NCBI RefSeq assembly: GCF_020991475.1
Contig: NZ_JAJMPA010000003.1
Coordinates: 310,001-374,000, forward strand
Direction: 5' to 3'
Length of the DNA stretch: 64,000 bases
Source of the DNA: Pedobacter sp. MC2016-14
Lineage (GTDB): Bacteria > Bacteroidota > Bacteroidia > Sphingobacteriales > Sphingobacteriaceae
The position numbers and the translations under genes were made by a program. The notes under the pieces are model-generated. The model was given only the letters and a program-made list of their open reading frames with translations. It had not been told where the DNA came from and ran no database searches. Below, piece after piece: positions 10,078 to 19,097 of the stretch. The stretch's first letter is position 1; every line of letters starts with the position of its first letter.

Positions 10078-11247
10078 ATGAAGAATCACAAACTTTCCAT
10101 TTTTCTCCTTGGAATGGCACTGCCATTGTTTACAGTGGCCCAGAATAATAATTATACCATTAGCGGTAAAATTGGCAAGCTCAATCCGCCCGCAAAAGCT
10201 TATCTCATGTTAGATGGCACAACAGACTCTGCAACTATAAAAAACGGAGTTTTTAATTTTACAGGAAGGGTAAACGAAGTCGAATCGGCAAATTTATTAA
10301 TTGATACCGAAGGAGTCGGGCTATCACCAAACAAACCTGTAAGCATGCGCTATGTGATTAAATTTTATGTCGAACCGGGAAAAACAACAATTACAAGTCC
10401 AGACTCTGCCAGTAATGCCAAGGTGCTTTCTGGTGTTCTAAATCAGGATTATTTCAGAATTAAAGCTCAACTAAAATCTACAGAAGAGCAATCAGCAAAT
10501 TACATTAAAGATTTGCTCTCAGCATCCCCGGAAACAAGAGCATCAAAAATGTTTAGCGAAAAAAGCGCACAAACGCTTGGGGAAATTGGTAAAGAGCAAC
10601 GTAGAATATTCCTGGCTTTTATGAAAAATAATCCTAATTCTTTAATGAGTCTTTTTGTCTTAAAGACTTATGGCGGATTTGGTAACGGTATGTTATATAA
10701 TTCTACCCCAAGCCCTGGTTTAACAGAACTAGACTCACTTTACAATGCTCTGGGGAAGAATGTTCGTTCCAGTAATGCTGGGCTTGAATTTGGGAAGGTG
10801 ATTGCAACACAGAAAAGCATGAAAATAGGTGTTGTTGCACCAGATTTTTCACAAACAGATCCATCAGGAAAGCTGATATCGCTACATGATTTTAAGGGAA
10901 AATACGTTTTGATTGATTTCTGGGCGAGTTGGTGCGGACCCTGTCGCGCCGAAAATCCAAATGTCGTTAAAGCCTACCATACCTATAAATCAAAAGGTTT
11001 TACCGTTTTAGGCGTGTCTCTGGATTTTGCCAATGGCAGGGAGCAATGGCTTAAAGCTATAAAGGACGATGGGTTGGACTGGACACATGTCTCAGACTTA
11101 AAAGGCTGGGGTAATCAGGTTGCCAAATTATATGTAGTACAGGCAGTACCACAGAATTACCTGGTTAATCCCGAAGGGAATATTGTCGGTATAAATCTTC
11201 GCGGCGAGGACTTGGACAAAAAGTTGAAGGAAATATATAACAATTAA
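10078..11247 (+). CDS. TlpA-like thiol-disulfide oxidoreductase with DUF4369 domain (CGPC)
   Basis: 389-residue secreted thioredoxin-fold protein. The signal peptide ends near FTVAQ (about residue 22). An N-terminal beta-rich DUF4369 domain covers about 25-130, a helical linker follows, and the TlpA/AhpC-TSA domain begins near 250 (GVVAPDFSQTDPSGKLISL). The redox motif is WASWCGPCRAENP. It begins 17 bases after SusD and ends the SusCD transcript before a strong hairpin. Such proteins are common at the end of Bacteroidota peptide or glycan uptake operons and probably reduce disulfides in the periplasm. It is paralogous to the next gene. Confidence 0.9.
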   Translation: MKNHKLSIFLLGMALPLFTVAQNNNYTISGKIGKLNPPAKAYLMLDGTTDSATIKNGVFNFTGRVNEVESANLLIDTEGVGLSPNKPVSMRYVIKFYVEPGKTTITSPDSASNAKVLSGVLNQDYFRIKAQLKSTEEQSANYIKDLLSASPETRASKMFSEKSAQTLGEIGKEQRRIFLAFMKNNPNSLMSLFVLKTYGGFGNGMLYNSTPSPGLTELDSLYNALGKNVRSSNAGLEFGKVIATQKSMKIGVVAPDFSQTDPSGKLISLHDFKGKYVLIDFWASWCGPCRAENPNVVKAYHTYKSKGFTVLGVSLDFANGREQWLKAIKDDGLDWTHVSDLKGWGNQVAKLYVVQAVPQNYLVNPEGNIVGINLRGEDLDKKLKEIYNN

Positions 11248-11254
11248 CACGAGT

Positions 11255-11289
11255 ATGTCGGCTCCTTTAGCAAATTCAGGAGCCGACAT
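11255..11289 (+). terminator. hairpin between the two thioredoxin genes
   Basis: Perfect 12-bp inverted repeat, ATGTCGGCTCCT at 11255-11266 and its complement at 11278-11289, around an 11-base loop. It starts 8 bases after the stop codon. Only a short TT follows, so it may be an attenuating or RNA-stabilising hairpin rather than a full intrinsic terminator. Confidence 0.65.
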
Positions 11290-11305
11290 TTAAAATACAG
11301 ATAAG

Positions 11306-12439
11306 ATGATTAAAATTAGGACAATGTTGCTTTTTTTACAATTGAGCCTTCCGGTTGTGTTGATGGCACAAACCGTTAATTATACCATAGAGGGGAAAAT
11401 TGGAACCCTGTCTTCGCCAGCCAAAGCCTACCTGATGTACGAAAAGGATGGTAAGATTGTTACGGATTCAGCCAATATCAAACAGGGTAGATTTACGTTT
11501 ACAAAAACAAGTAAAAAGACGGAGACAGTTGTTTATTTAAGCGTCAGTAAATCTGGCAGGGAAAGCACAAAGGATGGTAAATTCATCAGCTTCTACACAG
11601 ATGCAAAAAAAATAACTATCGTCAGTCCCGATGTTATAGAAAATGCAAAAGTTACAGGTGGATCACTTAACAGGGATGAAGCGGAGTTGAATGCTGTGAT
11701 TAAGCCTATTGAAACTAAAATAACAGCGGAAAATAAAGCATATGAAAATGCATCCAGTACGTCCAAAAAATCAACGGTTTTCACCAGTAGCTTCGAAAAG
11801 AGAACACAGCTCCTGGAGCGTCAAAAGAAGCAGATCTACAAAGAATTTATTAAAACACATCCAGGTTCTTTGATTAGCTTAAAGGCATTGAAAGAATTAG
11901 GTGGGAGCATACCAGATTTGGCAGAAATTGAGTCTCCATTCAATTCATTGTCCGAAAGCGTTCGTACATCAACGAGTGGAATGACCTATGCAACAAAGAT
12001 AAATGCTTTAAAAAAATCAGCGATTGGTGCGGAGGCTCCGGATTTTACCATGCCCGATACGGCCTCTAATCTTGTTTCCTTACATAGTTTTAAAGGAAAA
12101 TATGTGTTACTGGATTTTTGGGCCAGTTGGTGTCCGCCCTGCAGGGCAGAAAGCCCGTACCTAATTGATGCTTTTGCCACTTATAAGCGCAAGAATTTTA
12201 TGATATTGAGCGTGTCGCTAGATCACGAGGGTGCTAAAGAGAAATGGTTAAAAGCCATACATGATGATGGTTTAACCTGGCCCCAGGTTTCAGACTTAAA
12301 ATATGAAAATACAGCGGCCAAGCTATACTCAGTGGAGGCGATTCCACAGAATTTTCTAATCAGCCCGGATGGAAAGATTATCGCCAAAAACCTGCGAGGG
12401 GCAGCACTTAAAACCAAATTAAAAGAATTGTTAGATTAA
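11306..12439 (+). CDS. TlpA-like thiol-disulfide oxidoreductase with DUF4369 domain (CPPC)
   Basis: 377-residue paralogue of the preceding gene. Signal peptide ends near VLMAQ; a DUF4369-like domain opens with NYTIEGKIGTLSSPAKAYLMY, nearly the same as the neighbour's opening; the thioredoxin domain begins near residue 240 (GAEAPDFTMPDTASNLVSL). The active site is WASWCPPCRAESP, so the CxxC dipeptide is PP where the sister protein has GP. That difference usually shifts redox potential. It is probably a tandem duplicate that diverged in redox role. A hairpin follows its stop. Confidence 0.9.
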   Translation: MIKIRTMLLFLQLSLPVVLMAQTVNYTIEGKIGTLSSPAKAYLMYEKDGKIVTDSANIKQGRFTFTKTSKKTETVVYLSVSKSGRESTKDGKFISFYTDAKKITIVSPDVIENAKVTGGSLNRDEAELNAVIKPIETKITAENKAYENASSTSKKSTVFTSSFEKRTQLLERQKKQIYKEFIKTHPGSLISLKALKELGGSIPDLAEIESPFNSLSESVRTSTSGMTYATKINALKKSAIGAEAPDFTMPDTASNLVSLHSFKGKYVLLDFWASWCPPCRAESPYLIDAFATYKRKNFMILSVSLDHEGAKEKWLKAIHDDGLTWPQVSDLKYENTAAKLYSVEAIPQNFLISPDGKIIAKNLRGAALKTKLKELLD

Positions 12440-12444
12440 CAAGA

Positions 12445-12474
12445 ACCAGGCTAGCTATAGTAAGCTAGCCTGGT
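12445..12474 (+). terminator. intergenic hairpin terminator after thioredoxin operon
   Basis: Perfect 11-bp inverted repeat ACCAGGCTAGC at 12445-12455 with its complement at 12464-12474 and an 8-base loop. It begins 6 bases after the second thioredoxin stop. It lies between convergent genes, so it may end transcription from both sides, though no long T-run follows. Confidence 0.65.
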
Positions 12475-12511
12475 ATCAGGCTTGCCTTCAGAACCAAATT
12501 AAGGCAAATAA

Positions 12512-12838
12512 TTAATGTGACACTATTTTTAAGCCTATAATAGAACCAATTAATGTAGCTATAAATAGCAGTCTTAGAAAGCTTGCGGGCTCATTGAACA
12601 CAAAGATCCCCATGGCAACCGTTCCTACTGCACCAATCCCAGTCCAAACTGCATAGGCAGTACCAATAGGTAGGGTTTGCGTTGCTTTCATCAATAAAGC
12701 CATACTTGCAAACAGCGAAATTATAAATAACGCAAACCACCAGTAGGAGGCAGTACCGCTGGTTTCTTTCATCTTACCTAAGCAAAAGGTAAATGCTACC
12801 TCAAACAAACCACCAATAAACACATATATCCAGTTCAT
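12512..12838 (-). CDS. small multidrug resistance family transporter, Gdx/SugE-like
   Basis: About 108 residues from MNWIYVFIGGLFE (a longer ATG start adds 9 residues and overlaps the upstream gene). It has four membrane helices. The membrane Glu at position 13, the TAYAVWTGIGAVG loop and the C-terminal GLKIVSH all match the guanidinium exporter (Gdx, formerly SugE) branch rather than EmrE. One oddity: the position three after the Glu, Trp in Gdx proteins I know, is Phe here (EVAF). From this start it lies 11 bases downstream of the phosphoketolase stop, so they are probably cotranscribed. Guanidinium export is inferred; a quaternary-amine substrate is possible. Confidence 0.85.
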   Translation of the reverse strand: MNWIYVFIGGLFEVAFTFCLGKMKETSGTASYWWFALFIISLFASMALLMKATQTLPIGTAYAVWTGIGAVGTVAMGIFVFNEPASFLRLLFIATLIGSIIGLKIVSH

Positions 12839-12849
12839 ATCTTTAATAC

Positions 12850-15207
12850 TCAATCCCATTTCCAATTTACAATCTCAGGCATGTCAACGCCATTTTCACA
12901 TATAAATAATTTATGCCTAATCAGCCGGTCTTCCATTTCCTGCTTTAAATAGGCAGTTGTTCCACCCAGTTGTGGCAAGCGTTTAAGTGCATCAAGTACC
13001 AGGTGGAACCTGTCCATTTCGTTTAATACCGTCATATCAAATGGCGTAGTAATCGTACCTTCCTCTTTGTAACCACGTACATGTATATTAGCATGATTGA
13101 AACGTCGGTAGGTAAGCCTATGGATAAGCCATGGGTAAGCATGAAAGGCAAAAATAACAGGTTTGTTTTTAGTGAACAGGGCATCAAAATCATCATCATT
13201 CAAGCCATGCGGATGTTCTGCTTCTGGTTGAAGTTTCATCAAGTCAACCACATTAACAACCCTTATTTTAAGATCTGGTAAATGACTATGCAGAATGTTT
13301 ACAGCAGCAAGAGTTTCCAGGGTAGGCACATCACCAGCACAAGCCATAACCAGGTCAGGTTCATGTCCCGCATCATTACTTGCCCAAGGCCATATACCAA
13401 TTCCTTTTGTACAATGAATTGCTGCCTCCTCAATAGAAAGCCATTGTGGCGAAGGGTGTTTTCCGGCAACAACAACATTAACATAATGGCGGCTCCGCAA
13501 GCAATGATCCATGACCGATAAAAGGCAATTTGCATCTGGTGGCAGATAAACACGTACAACTGAGGCTTTTTTATTCACCACATGGTCAATAAAACCAGGG
13601 TCCTGGTGTGTAAAGCCATTATGATCCTGTCGCCATACGTGTGAAGCCAGCAATATGTTTAATGATGCCAGTTTTCGGCGCCAGGGGATGCCCGCAGTTA
13701 CCTTTAACCATTTAGCGTGCTGGTTAAACATAGAATCAATAATATGTATAAAAGCCTCATAACAGTTGAACAAGCCGTGTCTCCCGGTCAATAAATAACC
13801 TTCCAACCAGCCTTCACACTGGTGTTCACTAAGCATTTCCAGCACTCTTCCATCTTTATTCAAAAGCTCATCATTACCTTCAGTTATTGCGTTCCATTGC
13901 CGGTTGGTAACTTCAAAAACGGCATTTAATTTATTAGAGAGGGTTTCGTCCGGGCCAAACAGTCTAAAATTTCTGGAGTCCATATTCAGTCGGATCACAT
14001 CTCTAATAAAGCTACCAAGAATCAAGGTATCACCCGGACCTGTAGTCCCTTTGATTGGTAATTCTATGCCGTATTTCCGAAAGTCAGGCATAATCAAATC
14101 CTGAAGTAAAAGGCCACCATTGGTATGCGGATTGGCGCCCATTCTTTTTTCCTTTTTAGGGGCCAAATCTGCCAGTGCAGGCAATAGTTTTCCATTTTCA
14201 TCAAATAGCTCTTCTGGCCGGTAGCTGCGTAACCATTCCTCCAGTTCCTTAAGGTGCTGAGGAGACTGTGCAGGGTCTGAAATGGGTACCTGATGGGCCC
14301 GGAAAGAGCCTTCTACCGGATGACCATCAACCATTTTAGGCCCAGTCCATCCTTTAGGGGTACGTAAAATAATCATTGGCCAGCAAGGGCGACTTGTATT
14401 TTCGTTTTTTGCCTGCTCCTTAATGGCGCTGATGTCTGCAATGACCTGTTCTAAAAGATCAGCCATTTGGCGATGCATTGCAAAGGGCTCATCACCAGAA
14501 ATCAGGTAGGGTTTCCAACCATACCCCTTAAAGAGGCTCATCAATTCCTCTTCAGGTATTCTAGCCAGAACAGTGGGGTTGGCAATCTTGTAACCATTTA
14601 AGTGTAAGATTGGTAAAACAACGCCATCAGTAAGTGGATTAAGAAATTTATTGGAGTGCCATGCTGTAGCCAATGGGCCGGTCTCCGCTTCGCCGTCTCC
14701 TACAACACAGGAAACAATGAGGTCTGGATTGTCAAAAACAGCACCGAAAGCATGACTAAGAGAGTAACCCAGTTCTCCTCCTTCATGCATTGAGCCGGGA
14801 CATTCCGGAGATACATGGCTGGGAATTCCCCCTGGAAAGGAGAACTGTTTGAATAATTTGGTCATTCCGGTTATATCCTGTGATATTTCAGGATAGATTT
14901 CAGAATATGTTCCCTCAAGATAGGTTTGGGCAACCATTGCCGGTCCACCATGGCCCGGTCCGGAGATATAAAACATGTTTAGCTCATACTTTTTAATAAG
15001 CCTGTTCAAATGGGTGTAAATGAAGTTTTGGCCAGGGGTAGTTCCCCAATGTCCCAGTAAAACCTGTTTGATATGAGCTGGCTTCAAAGATTCTCTCAAT
15101 AGTGGGTTCGCACGAAGATAAATCTGTCCAACAGCTAAGTAGTTTGATGCACGCCAGTAGGCATCCAGTTCAGTGATGGCCTCATGTGATAACTCTTCTT
15201 TATTCAT
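12850..15207 (-). CDS. xfp: phosphoketolase (xylulose-5-P / fructose-6-P)
   Basis: 785-residue ThDP-dependent phosphoketolase splitting xylulose 5-phosphate (and often fructose 6-phosphate) with phosphate to acetyl phosphate and an aldose phosphate. Family signatures: LLGHWGTTPGQNFIY near residue 50, SGPGHGGPAM, and the ThDP/Mg motif GDGEAETGPLATAWHSNKFL near 170. The C-terminal region has RVVNVVDLMKLQ and FAFHAYPWLIHRLTYRR, also typical. Length is normal. It gives a short route from pentose phosphates to acetyl phosphate. It lies just downstream of the thiamine operon, whose end product is its cofactor, but about 135 bases separate them. Confidence 0.95.
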   Translation of the reverse strand: MNKEELSHEAITELDAYWRASNYLAVGQIYLRANPLLRESLKPAHIKQVLLGHWGTTPGQNFIYTHLNRLIKKYELNMFYISGPGHGGPAMVAQTYLEGTYSEIYPEISQDITGMTKLFKQFSFPGGIPSHVSPECPGSMHEGGELGYSLSHAFGAVFDNPDLIVSCVVGDGEAETGPLATAWHSNKFLNPLTDGVVLPILHLNGYKIANPTVLARIPEEELMSLFKGYGWKPYLISGDEPFAMHRQMADLLEQVIADISAIKEQAKNENTSRPCWPMIILRTPKGWTGPKMVDGHPVEGSFRAHQVPISDPAQSPQHLKELEEWLRSYRPEELFDENGKLLPALADLAPKKEKRMGANPHTNGGLLLQDLIMPDFRKYGIELPIKGTTGPGDTLILGSFIRDVIRLNMDSRNFRLFGPDETLSNKLNAVFEVTNRQWNAITEGNDELLNKDGRVLEMLSEHQCEGWLEGYLLTGRHGLFNCYEAFIHIIDSMFNQHAKWLKVTAGIPWRRKLASLNILLASHVWRQDHNGFTHQDPGFIDHVVNKKASVVRVYLPPDANCLLSVMDHCLRSRHYVNVVVAGKHPSPQWLSIEEAAIHCTKGIGIWPWASNDAGHEPDLVMACAGDVPTLETLAAVNILHSHLPDLKIRVVNVVDLMKLQPEAEHPHGLNDDDFDALFTKNKPVIFAFHAYPWLIHRLTYRRFNHANIHVRGYKEEGTITTPFDMTVLNEMDRFHLVLDALKRLPQLGGTTAYLKQEMEDRLIRHKLFICENGVDMPEIVNWKWD

Positions 15208-15341
15208 TGGTTTTTTCTTAAAGATGGTAATGCCTTAAATATCGATATAAGCTTTTGTAATTAGCTGATATAATTGATAATATTTATTGAGGAACCCATA
15301 TTTAACTTAGCCTGCTGTATTTAAATTACGAGCCAGAAAAG

Positions 15342-16178
15342 TCAGGAAAAATTCTTTTTTTTAACTAATTTTTTTGGGTCAAAGAAGTGGTTCAGTGGGC
15401 CATGTCCCTTTCCTGTTTTGACATCAATGCCCTGATAAATTGCCTGGTGAACATAAGTCTTCGCCTTGGCAATGGCTGCTTCCATATCATGTCCCAAAGC
15501 AACGTAAGAGGCTATTGCGGAAGACAAACTGCATCCTGTGCCGTGAGTATTAAGGCTCTCGATTGCTGTTGAGCTAAACGTTCTTTCATTGCCATCTTTA
15601 TCTCTGTAAATATCAATCAACTCAGAACCTTTTAAATGTCCACCTTTGATGAGTACAGCATTAACACCAGACATTAAAATCTTAACAGCTGCATTTTTCA
15701 TGTCTTCCACATGCTCAATATCCATTTGGGCTAGAAGGGCAGCCTCATCTAAATTTGGCGTAAGCAGCTGGGTCAAAGGAAATAAATAGTGTTTAAATGT
15801 GGCTATCGTGCCACTTTCAACTAAGCTATCACCACTGCTCGCCACCATCACCGGGTCAAATACCACTGGCACATGTTGATATTCATTTAAGGCTTCGGCA
15901 ATGCCGATGGCCAGTTCCGCGCTATGTACCATGCCAATTTTAATGGCCGATGGACGGAGATCATCCATCACAGCTTTGATTTGTGCCTTCACAAAATCAA
16001 CCGGAATGGGATGGATTGCGCTTAGGCCCAGTGTATTCTGTACAGTAACAGCTGTAATGGCAGTGGTAGCAAAACAGCCTAACGCACTTATCGTTTTTAT
16101 GTCGGCCTGTATACCCGCTCCACCACCACTGTCAGATCCGGCTATGCTAAGTACAATCGGGTAGCTGAAGTTGTCCAT
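15342..16178 (-). CDS. thiD: hydroxymethylpyrimidine / HMP-phosphate kinase
   Basis: 278 residues. Phosphorylates HMP and HMP-P with ATP to HMP-PP, the pyrimidine half of thiamine. Ribokinase-like fold with GSDSGGGAGIQADIKT near residue 14, the VFDPVMVASSGD substrate loop, and the C-terminal anion hole NTHGTGCSLSSAI near 215-227. It is the last gene of the thiamine operon; its ATG overlaps the stop of the thiF-like gene by one base, which suggests translational coupling. A Lys/Phe-rich tail ends the protein. Confidence 0.95.
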   Translation of the reverse strand: MDNFSYPIVLSIAGSDSGGGAGIQADIKTISALGCFATTAITAVTVQNTLGLSAIHPIPVDFVKAQIKAVMDDLRPSAIKIGMVHSAELAIGIAEALNEYQHVPVVFDPVMVASSGDSLVESGTIATFKHYLFPLTQLLTPNLDEAALLAQMDIEHVEDMKNAAVKILMSGVNAVLIKGGHLKGSELIDIYRDKDGNERTFSSTAIESLNTHGTGCSLSSAIASYVALGHDMEAAIAKAKTYVHQAIYQGIDVKTGKGHGPLNHFFDPKKLVKKKNFS

Positions 16179-17209
16179 TAGTTCAATCCGTTTTTTAAAC
16201 TGTACATTTCTCCTTTAAACAAAGGCTCCAAAAGCCTTATCGCCATTATACTGCGGTGGCCTGTCTGGCAACAGAACACCAGTTTTTTATCTTGTGGCAA
16301 TGCTTTAAGGTGGTCAGTTAGTTCATACAATGAGATATTCGTGCCACCGATATTATACTCTTCAAATTCATAGGCTTCACGTACATCAACAAGATAGGTC
16401 TCATTTGGCCGTTCAACTAATAATATTTGAAGTTCGTCCATGCTCATCTCTTTAATAGGAGGGGGCAAAACGGGAGTGCTTGGCTTTACCTCTTTACTGA
16501 TCTTGAAAATATTTGTAGAATTGTTTAGTGCGTCTATGGTCAATAACTTACCTGATAGCGTTTCGCCGATACCGCAAATCACCTTAATGGCCTCATTAGC
16601 CATATAAGTCCCTATAATACCTGGCAGAACTCCCAATACACCAATCTCCCCGCAATTGGGTACTTCATCAGCTGGCGGTGCTTCCGGGAAAAAGTCTCTA
16701 TAATTGGGCCCATTCTCCAGATTAAAAACGGATACATGACCTTCAAACTTAAATATCGAGCCAAATACGAGCGGTTTTTTTAAGGATACGCAGGTATCGT
16801 TCACCAGATAGCGCGTTTCAAAATTGTCAGTGCCATCTATAACCAGATCATAGCCCTTCAAAATACTTCCTGCATTTTCATCCGTAATACGTACAGCATA
16901 GGCCGTAATTAAAATATTCGGATTAAGCAGTCGAAGTTTTTCCCTGGCTACCACTGCTTTCGATAGTCCAATGTCATTCCCATTGTAAAGAATTTGCCGG
17001 TGCAAGTTGCTGATGTCTACAACATCATCATCTACAATGCCGAGCTCACCAAGCCCGGCAGCTGCCAGGTATTGTAAAACCGGACAGCCCAGACCACCAG
17101 CACCAATCATCAGTACTTTGGCATTCTTTAATTTTTCTTGTCCGCTGATGCCAATCTCCGGCAGGATAATCTGCCTGCTGTAACGCTTTAATTCTTCCTC
17201 AATTAACAT
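16178..17209 (-). CDS. thiF: ThiF/MoeB-type adenylyltransferase fused to rhodanese domain
   Basis: About 343 residues from MLIEEELKRYSRQI; this start lies 2 bases past the thiH stop. The E1-like domain (1-230) has the nucleotide-binding loop GAGGLGCPVLQYLA, DGTDNFETRYL and GEIGVLGVLPGIIGT. It should adenylate the C-terminal Gly of ThiS. The linker is followed by a rhodanese domain (about 255-343) with YLVDVREAYEFEE and the active-site loop CCQTGHRS, so persulfide sulfur can be handed to ThiS in cis. No paired CxxC zinc motifs are obvious. The fusion may stand in for a separate ThiI rhodanese. Confidence 0.92.
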   Translation of the reverse strand: MLIEEELKRYSRQIILPEIGISGQEKLKNAKVLMIGAGGLGCPVLQYLAAAGLGELGIVDDDVVDISNLHRQILYNGNDIGLSKAVVAREKLRLLNPNILITAYAVRITDENAGSILKGYDLVIDGTDNFETRYLVNDTCVSLKKPLVFGSIFKFEGHVSVFNLENGPNYRDFFPEAPPADEVPNCGEIGVLGVLPGIIGTYMANEAIKVICGIGETLSGKLLTIDALNNSTNIFKISKEVKPSTPVLPPPIKEMSMDELQILLVERPNETYLVDVREAYEFEEYNIGGTNISLYELTDHLKALPQDKKLVFCCQTGHRSIMAIRLLEPLFKGEMYSLKNGLN

Positions 17210-17211
17210 AT

Positions 17212-18327
17212 CTACTGTGCTAAGCAATTGTCCCAGTCTTTCCAAACGGGCTCATATCCCTGTGACCTGATGAGCTGTGCAATCTGCTGGGGACTGCGTT
17301 CATCACTGATCTCAAACTGTTCCAGCGACTCGGGTTCAACTGCATAGCCTCCCGGATTCGTCTTCGAAGCTGCGCTGATATTGGTGATGCCCAGCTTAAT
17401 GATGTGGTTCCTGAAATTTTCCGATTCTCTTGTAGATATGGAGAGTTCAACCTCCTGGTTAAAGATCCTGTAGGCACAAATCAATTGTACCAGTTCACGG
17501 TCGCTCATTTCTACTTTTGGCGTTAGTCCGCCGCTAAATGGCCTCAAACGCGGAAAGGAAAGGCTATATTTTGTTTGCCAGTAATTTCTCTCCAGATAAT
17601 TCAGGTGCAAAGCCGTAAAAAAACAATCCGTACGCCAATCTTCAAGGCCAATCAATACCCCCAAACCCATTTTATGCACTCCAGCCTGCCCCAGACGGTC
17701 GGGGGTTTCAATGCGGTATTGGAAGTTCGATTTTTTTCCTTTAGGATGGTGCTTTTTATAGTCATCCTTATGATAAGTTTCCTGATAAACCAGTACCGTA
17801 TTTAAGCCATAAGGTGTTAACTGTTGATAATCTGCTACATCAAGTGGCTGTACTTCAATGGAAATGTGCGCAAAATGCGGACGGATCAATTCAATCACCT
17901 TTTTAAAGTAATCTACATTTACAGTTTCGTTATCCTCCCCGGTTACCAAAAGTACGTGGTCATAGCCCATCTCCTTAATAACGGCAACCTCCTGCATAAT
18001 CTCCATAGGCGAGAGTGTTTTGCGTTTCACTTTGTTGTCAAAGCTAAAACCACAGTAGGTGCAAATGTTTTTGCATTCGTTAGACAGGTAAAGCGGAATA
18101 TACATCTGTATCACTTTGCCAAAGCGCTTCATCGTTAATTGCTGACTAATGGCCGCCATTTGTTCAAGATATCCAGAGGCGGCAGGGGACACCAGGGCTT
18201 TAAAATCTTCTAAAGTCCGGTTGCCGCTGGCCAGTGCCCTTTCTACATCCTCAGTAGTTTTGGCATAAATGCTCGCTTTGGTCTGGTCCCAGTTATAGGT
18301 TTCAAAAAGGTCTTTAAAACTATTCAT
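17212..18327 (-). CDS. thiH: 2-iminoacetate synthase
   Basis: 371-residue radical SAM enzyme that cleaves tyrosine to dehydroglycine (2-iminoacetate) and p-cresol for thiazole formation. The 4Fe-4S motif is CKNICTYCGFSF near residue 86. Further matches are LLVTGEDNETVNV, YQETYHKDDYKKHHPKGKK and GVLIGLEDWRTDC, all typical of ThiH. Its start overlaps the thiG stop by 8 bases. Presence of thiH rather than thiO indicates the oxygen-sensitive route to the imine. Confidence 0.95.
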   Translation of the reverse strand: MNSFKDLFETYNWDQTKASIYAKTTEDVERALASGNRTLEDFKALVSPAASGYLEQMAAISQQLTMKRFGKVIQMYIPLYLSNECKNICTYCGFSFDNKVKRKTLSPMEIMQEVAVIKEMGYDHVLLVTGEDNETVNVDYFKKVIELIRPHFAHISIEVQPLDVADYQQLTPYGLNTVLVYQETYHKDDYKKHHPKGKKSNFQYRIETPDRLGQAGVHKMGLGVLIGLEDWRTDCFFTALHLNYLERNYWQTKYSLSFPRLRPFSGGLTPKVEMSDRELVQLICAYRIFNQEVELSISTRESENFRNHIIKLGITNISAASKTNPGGYAVEPESLEQFEISDERSPQQIAQLIRSQGYEPVWKDWDNCLAQ

Positions 18328-19090
18328 CTAAAAAAGAGGTTAGGGGGCTGCTTGCCATCGCGTGGGCTACCGGCAAAGCAAGTTTCGCTTCGTACGCAAT
18401 TCTACCGGCCAATACCGCCAATTTAAATGCTTCAGCCATCTGTACTGGGTTACCAGATACGGCAATGGCGGTATTCACCAGCACTGCATCCGCCCCAATT
18501 TCCATGGCCCAGGCCGCATCAGAGGGCGAGCCAATTCCAGCGTCAACAATCACCGGAACTTTGCTTTGGCTAATGATGATCTCCAGAAAATCAATGGTTT
18601 TTAACCCTTTGTTGCTGCCTATTGGTGATCCTAATGGCATTACTGCCGAGGTTCCCGCATCTTCAAGCCGTTTGCAAAGCACCGGATCAGCGTGGATGTA
18701 TGGCAATACAATAAAACCCATTTTAGCCAGTTGTTCCGTGGCGTTCAGTGTTTCTATAGCATCGGGCATTAAATACTTAGGGTCTGGATGGATTTCCAGT
18801 TTTATCCAATTGGTTTCCAGGGCCTCCCTCGCCAGCTGAGCGGCAAAAATAGCTTCTTTGGCATTGCGTACACCAGAGGTGTTGGGTAAAAGGTTCATAT
18901 GCGGGTATTTAAGTCGCATCAACAGATCGTCCTGATCGTTGTGTTTAAGATCTACGCGTTTCAAGGCTACAGTTACCAGTTCAGATCCAGAAGCCAAAAG
19001 TGCATCTTCCATTAAAACAGAAGAACTGAATTTTCCCGTTCCGGTAAACAAACGTGAGCTAAAAGTTTTATCGGCTATGGTAAGCATCAT
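18320..19090 (-). CDS. thiG: thiazole synthase
   Basis: 256 residues. Condenses deoxyxylulose 5-phosphate, 2-iminoacetate and ThiS-thiocarboxylate into the thiazole phosphate. TIM barrel with the substrate Lys in LVTVALKRVDLK near residue 45, LLPNTSGVRNAKEA, GSPIGSNKGL, and the phosphate-binding VDAGIGSPSDAAWAMEIGADAVLVNTAI. The gene overlaps thiH by 8 bases, matching the known ThiG-ThiH complex. Confidence 0.96.
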   Translation of the reverse strand: MMLTIADKTFSSRLFTGTGKFSSSVLMEDALLASGSELVTVALKRVDLKHNDQDDLLMRLKYPHMNLLPNTSGVRNAKEAIFAAQLAREALETNWIKLEIHPDPKYLMPDAIETLNATEQLAKMGFIVLPYIHADPVLCKRLEDAGTSAVMPLGSPIGSNKGLKTIDFLEIIISQSKVPVIVDAGIGSPSDAAWAMEIGADAVLVNTAIAVSGNPVQMAEAFKLAVLAGRIAYEAKLALPVAHAMASSPLTSFLDE

Positions 19091-19097
19091 TTTTCAT

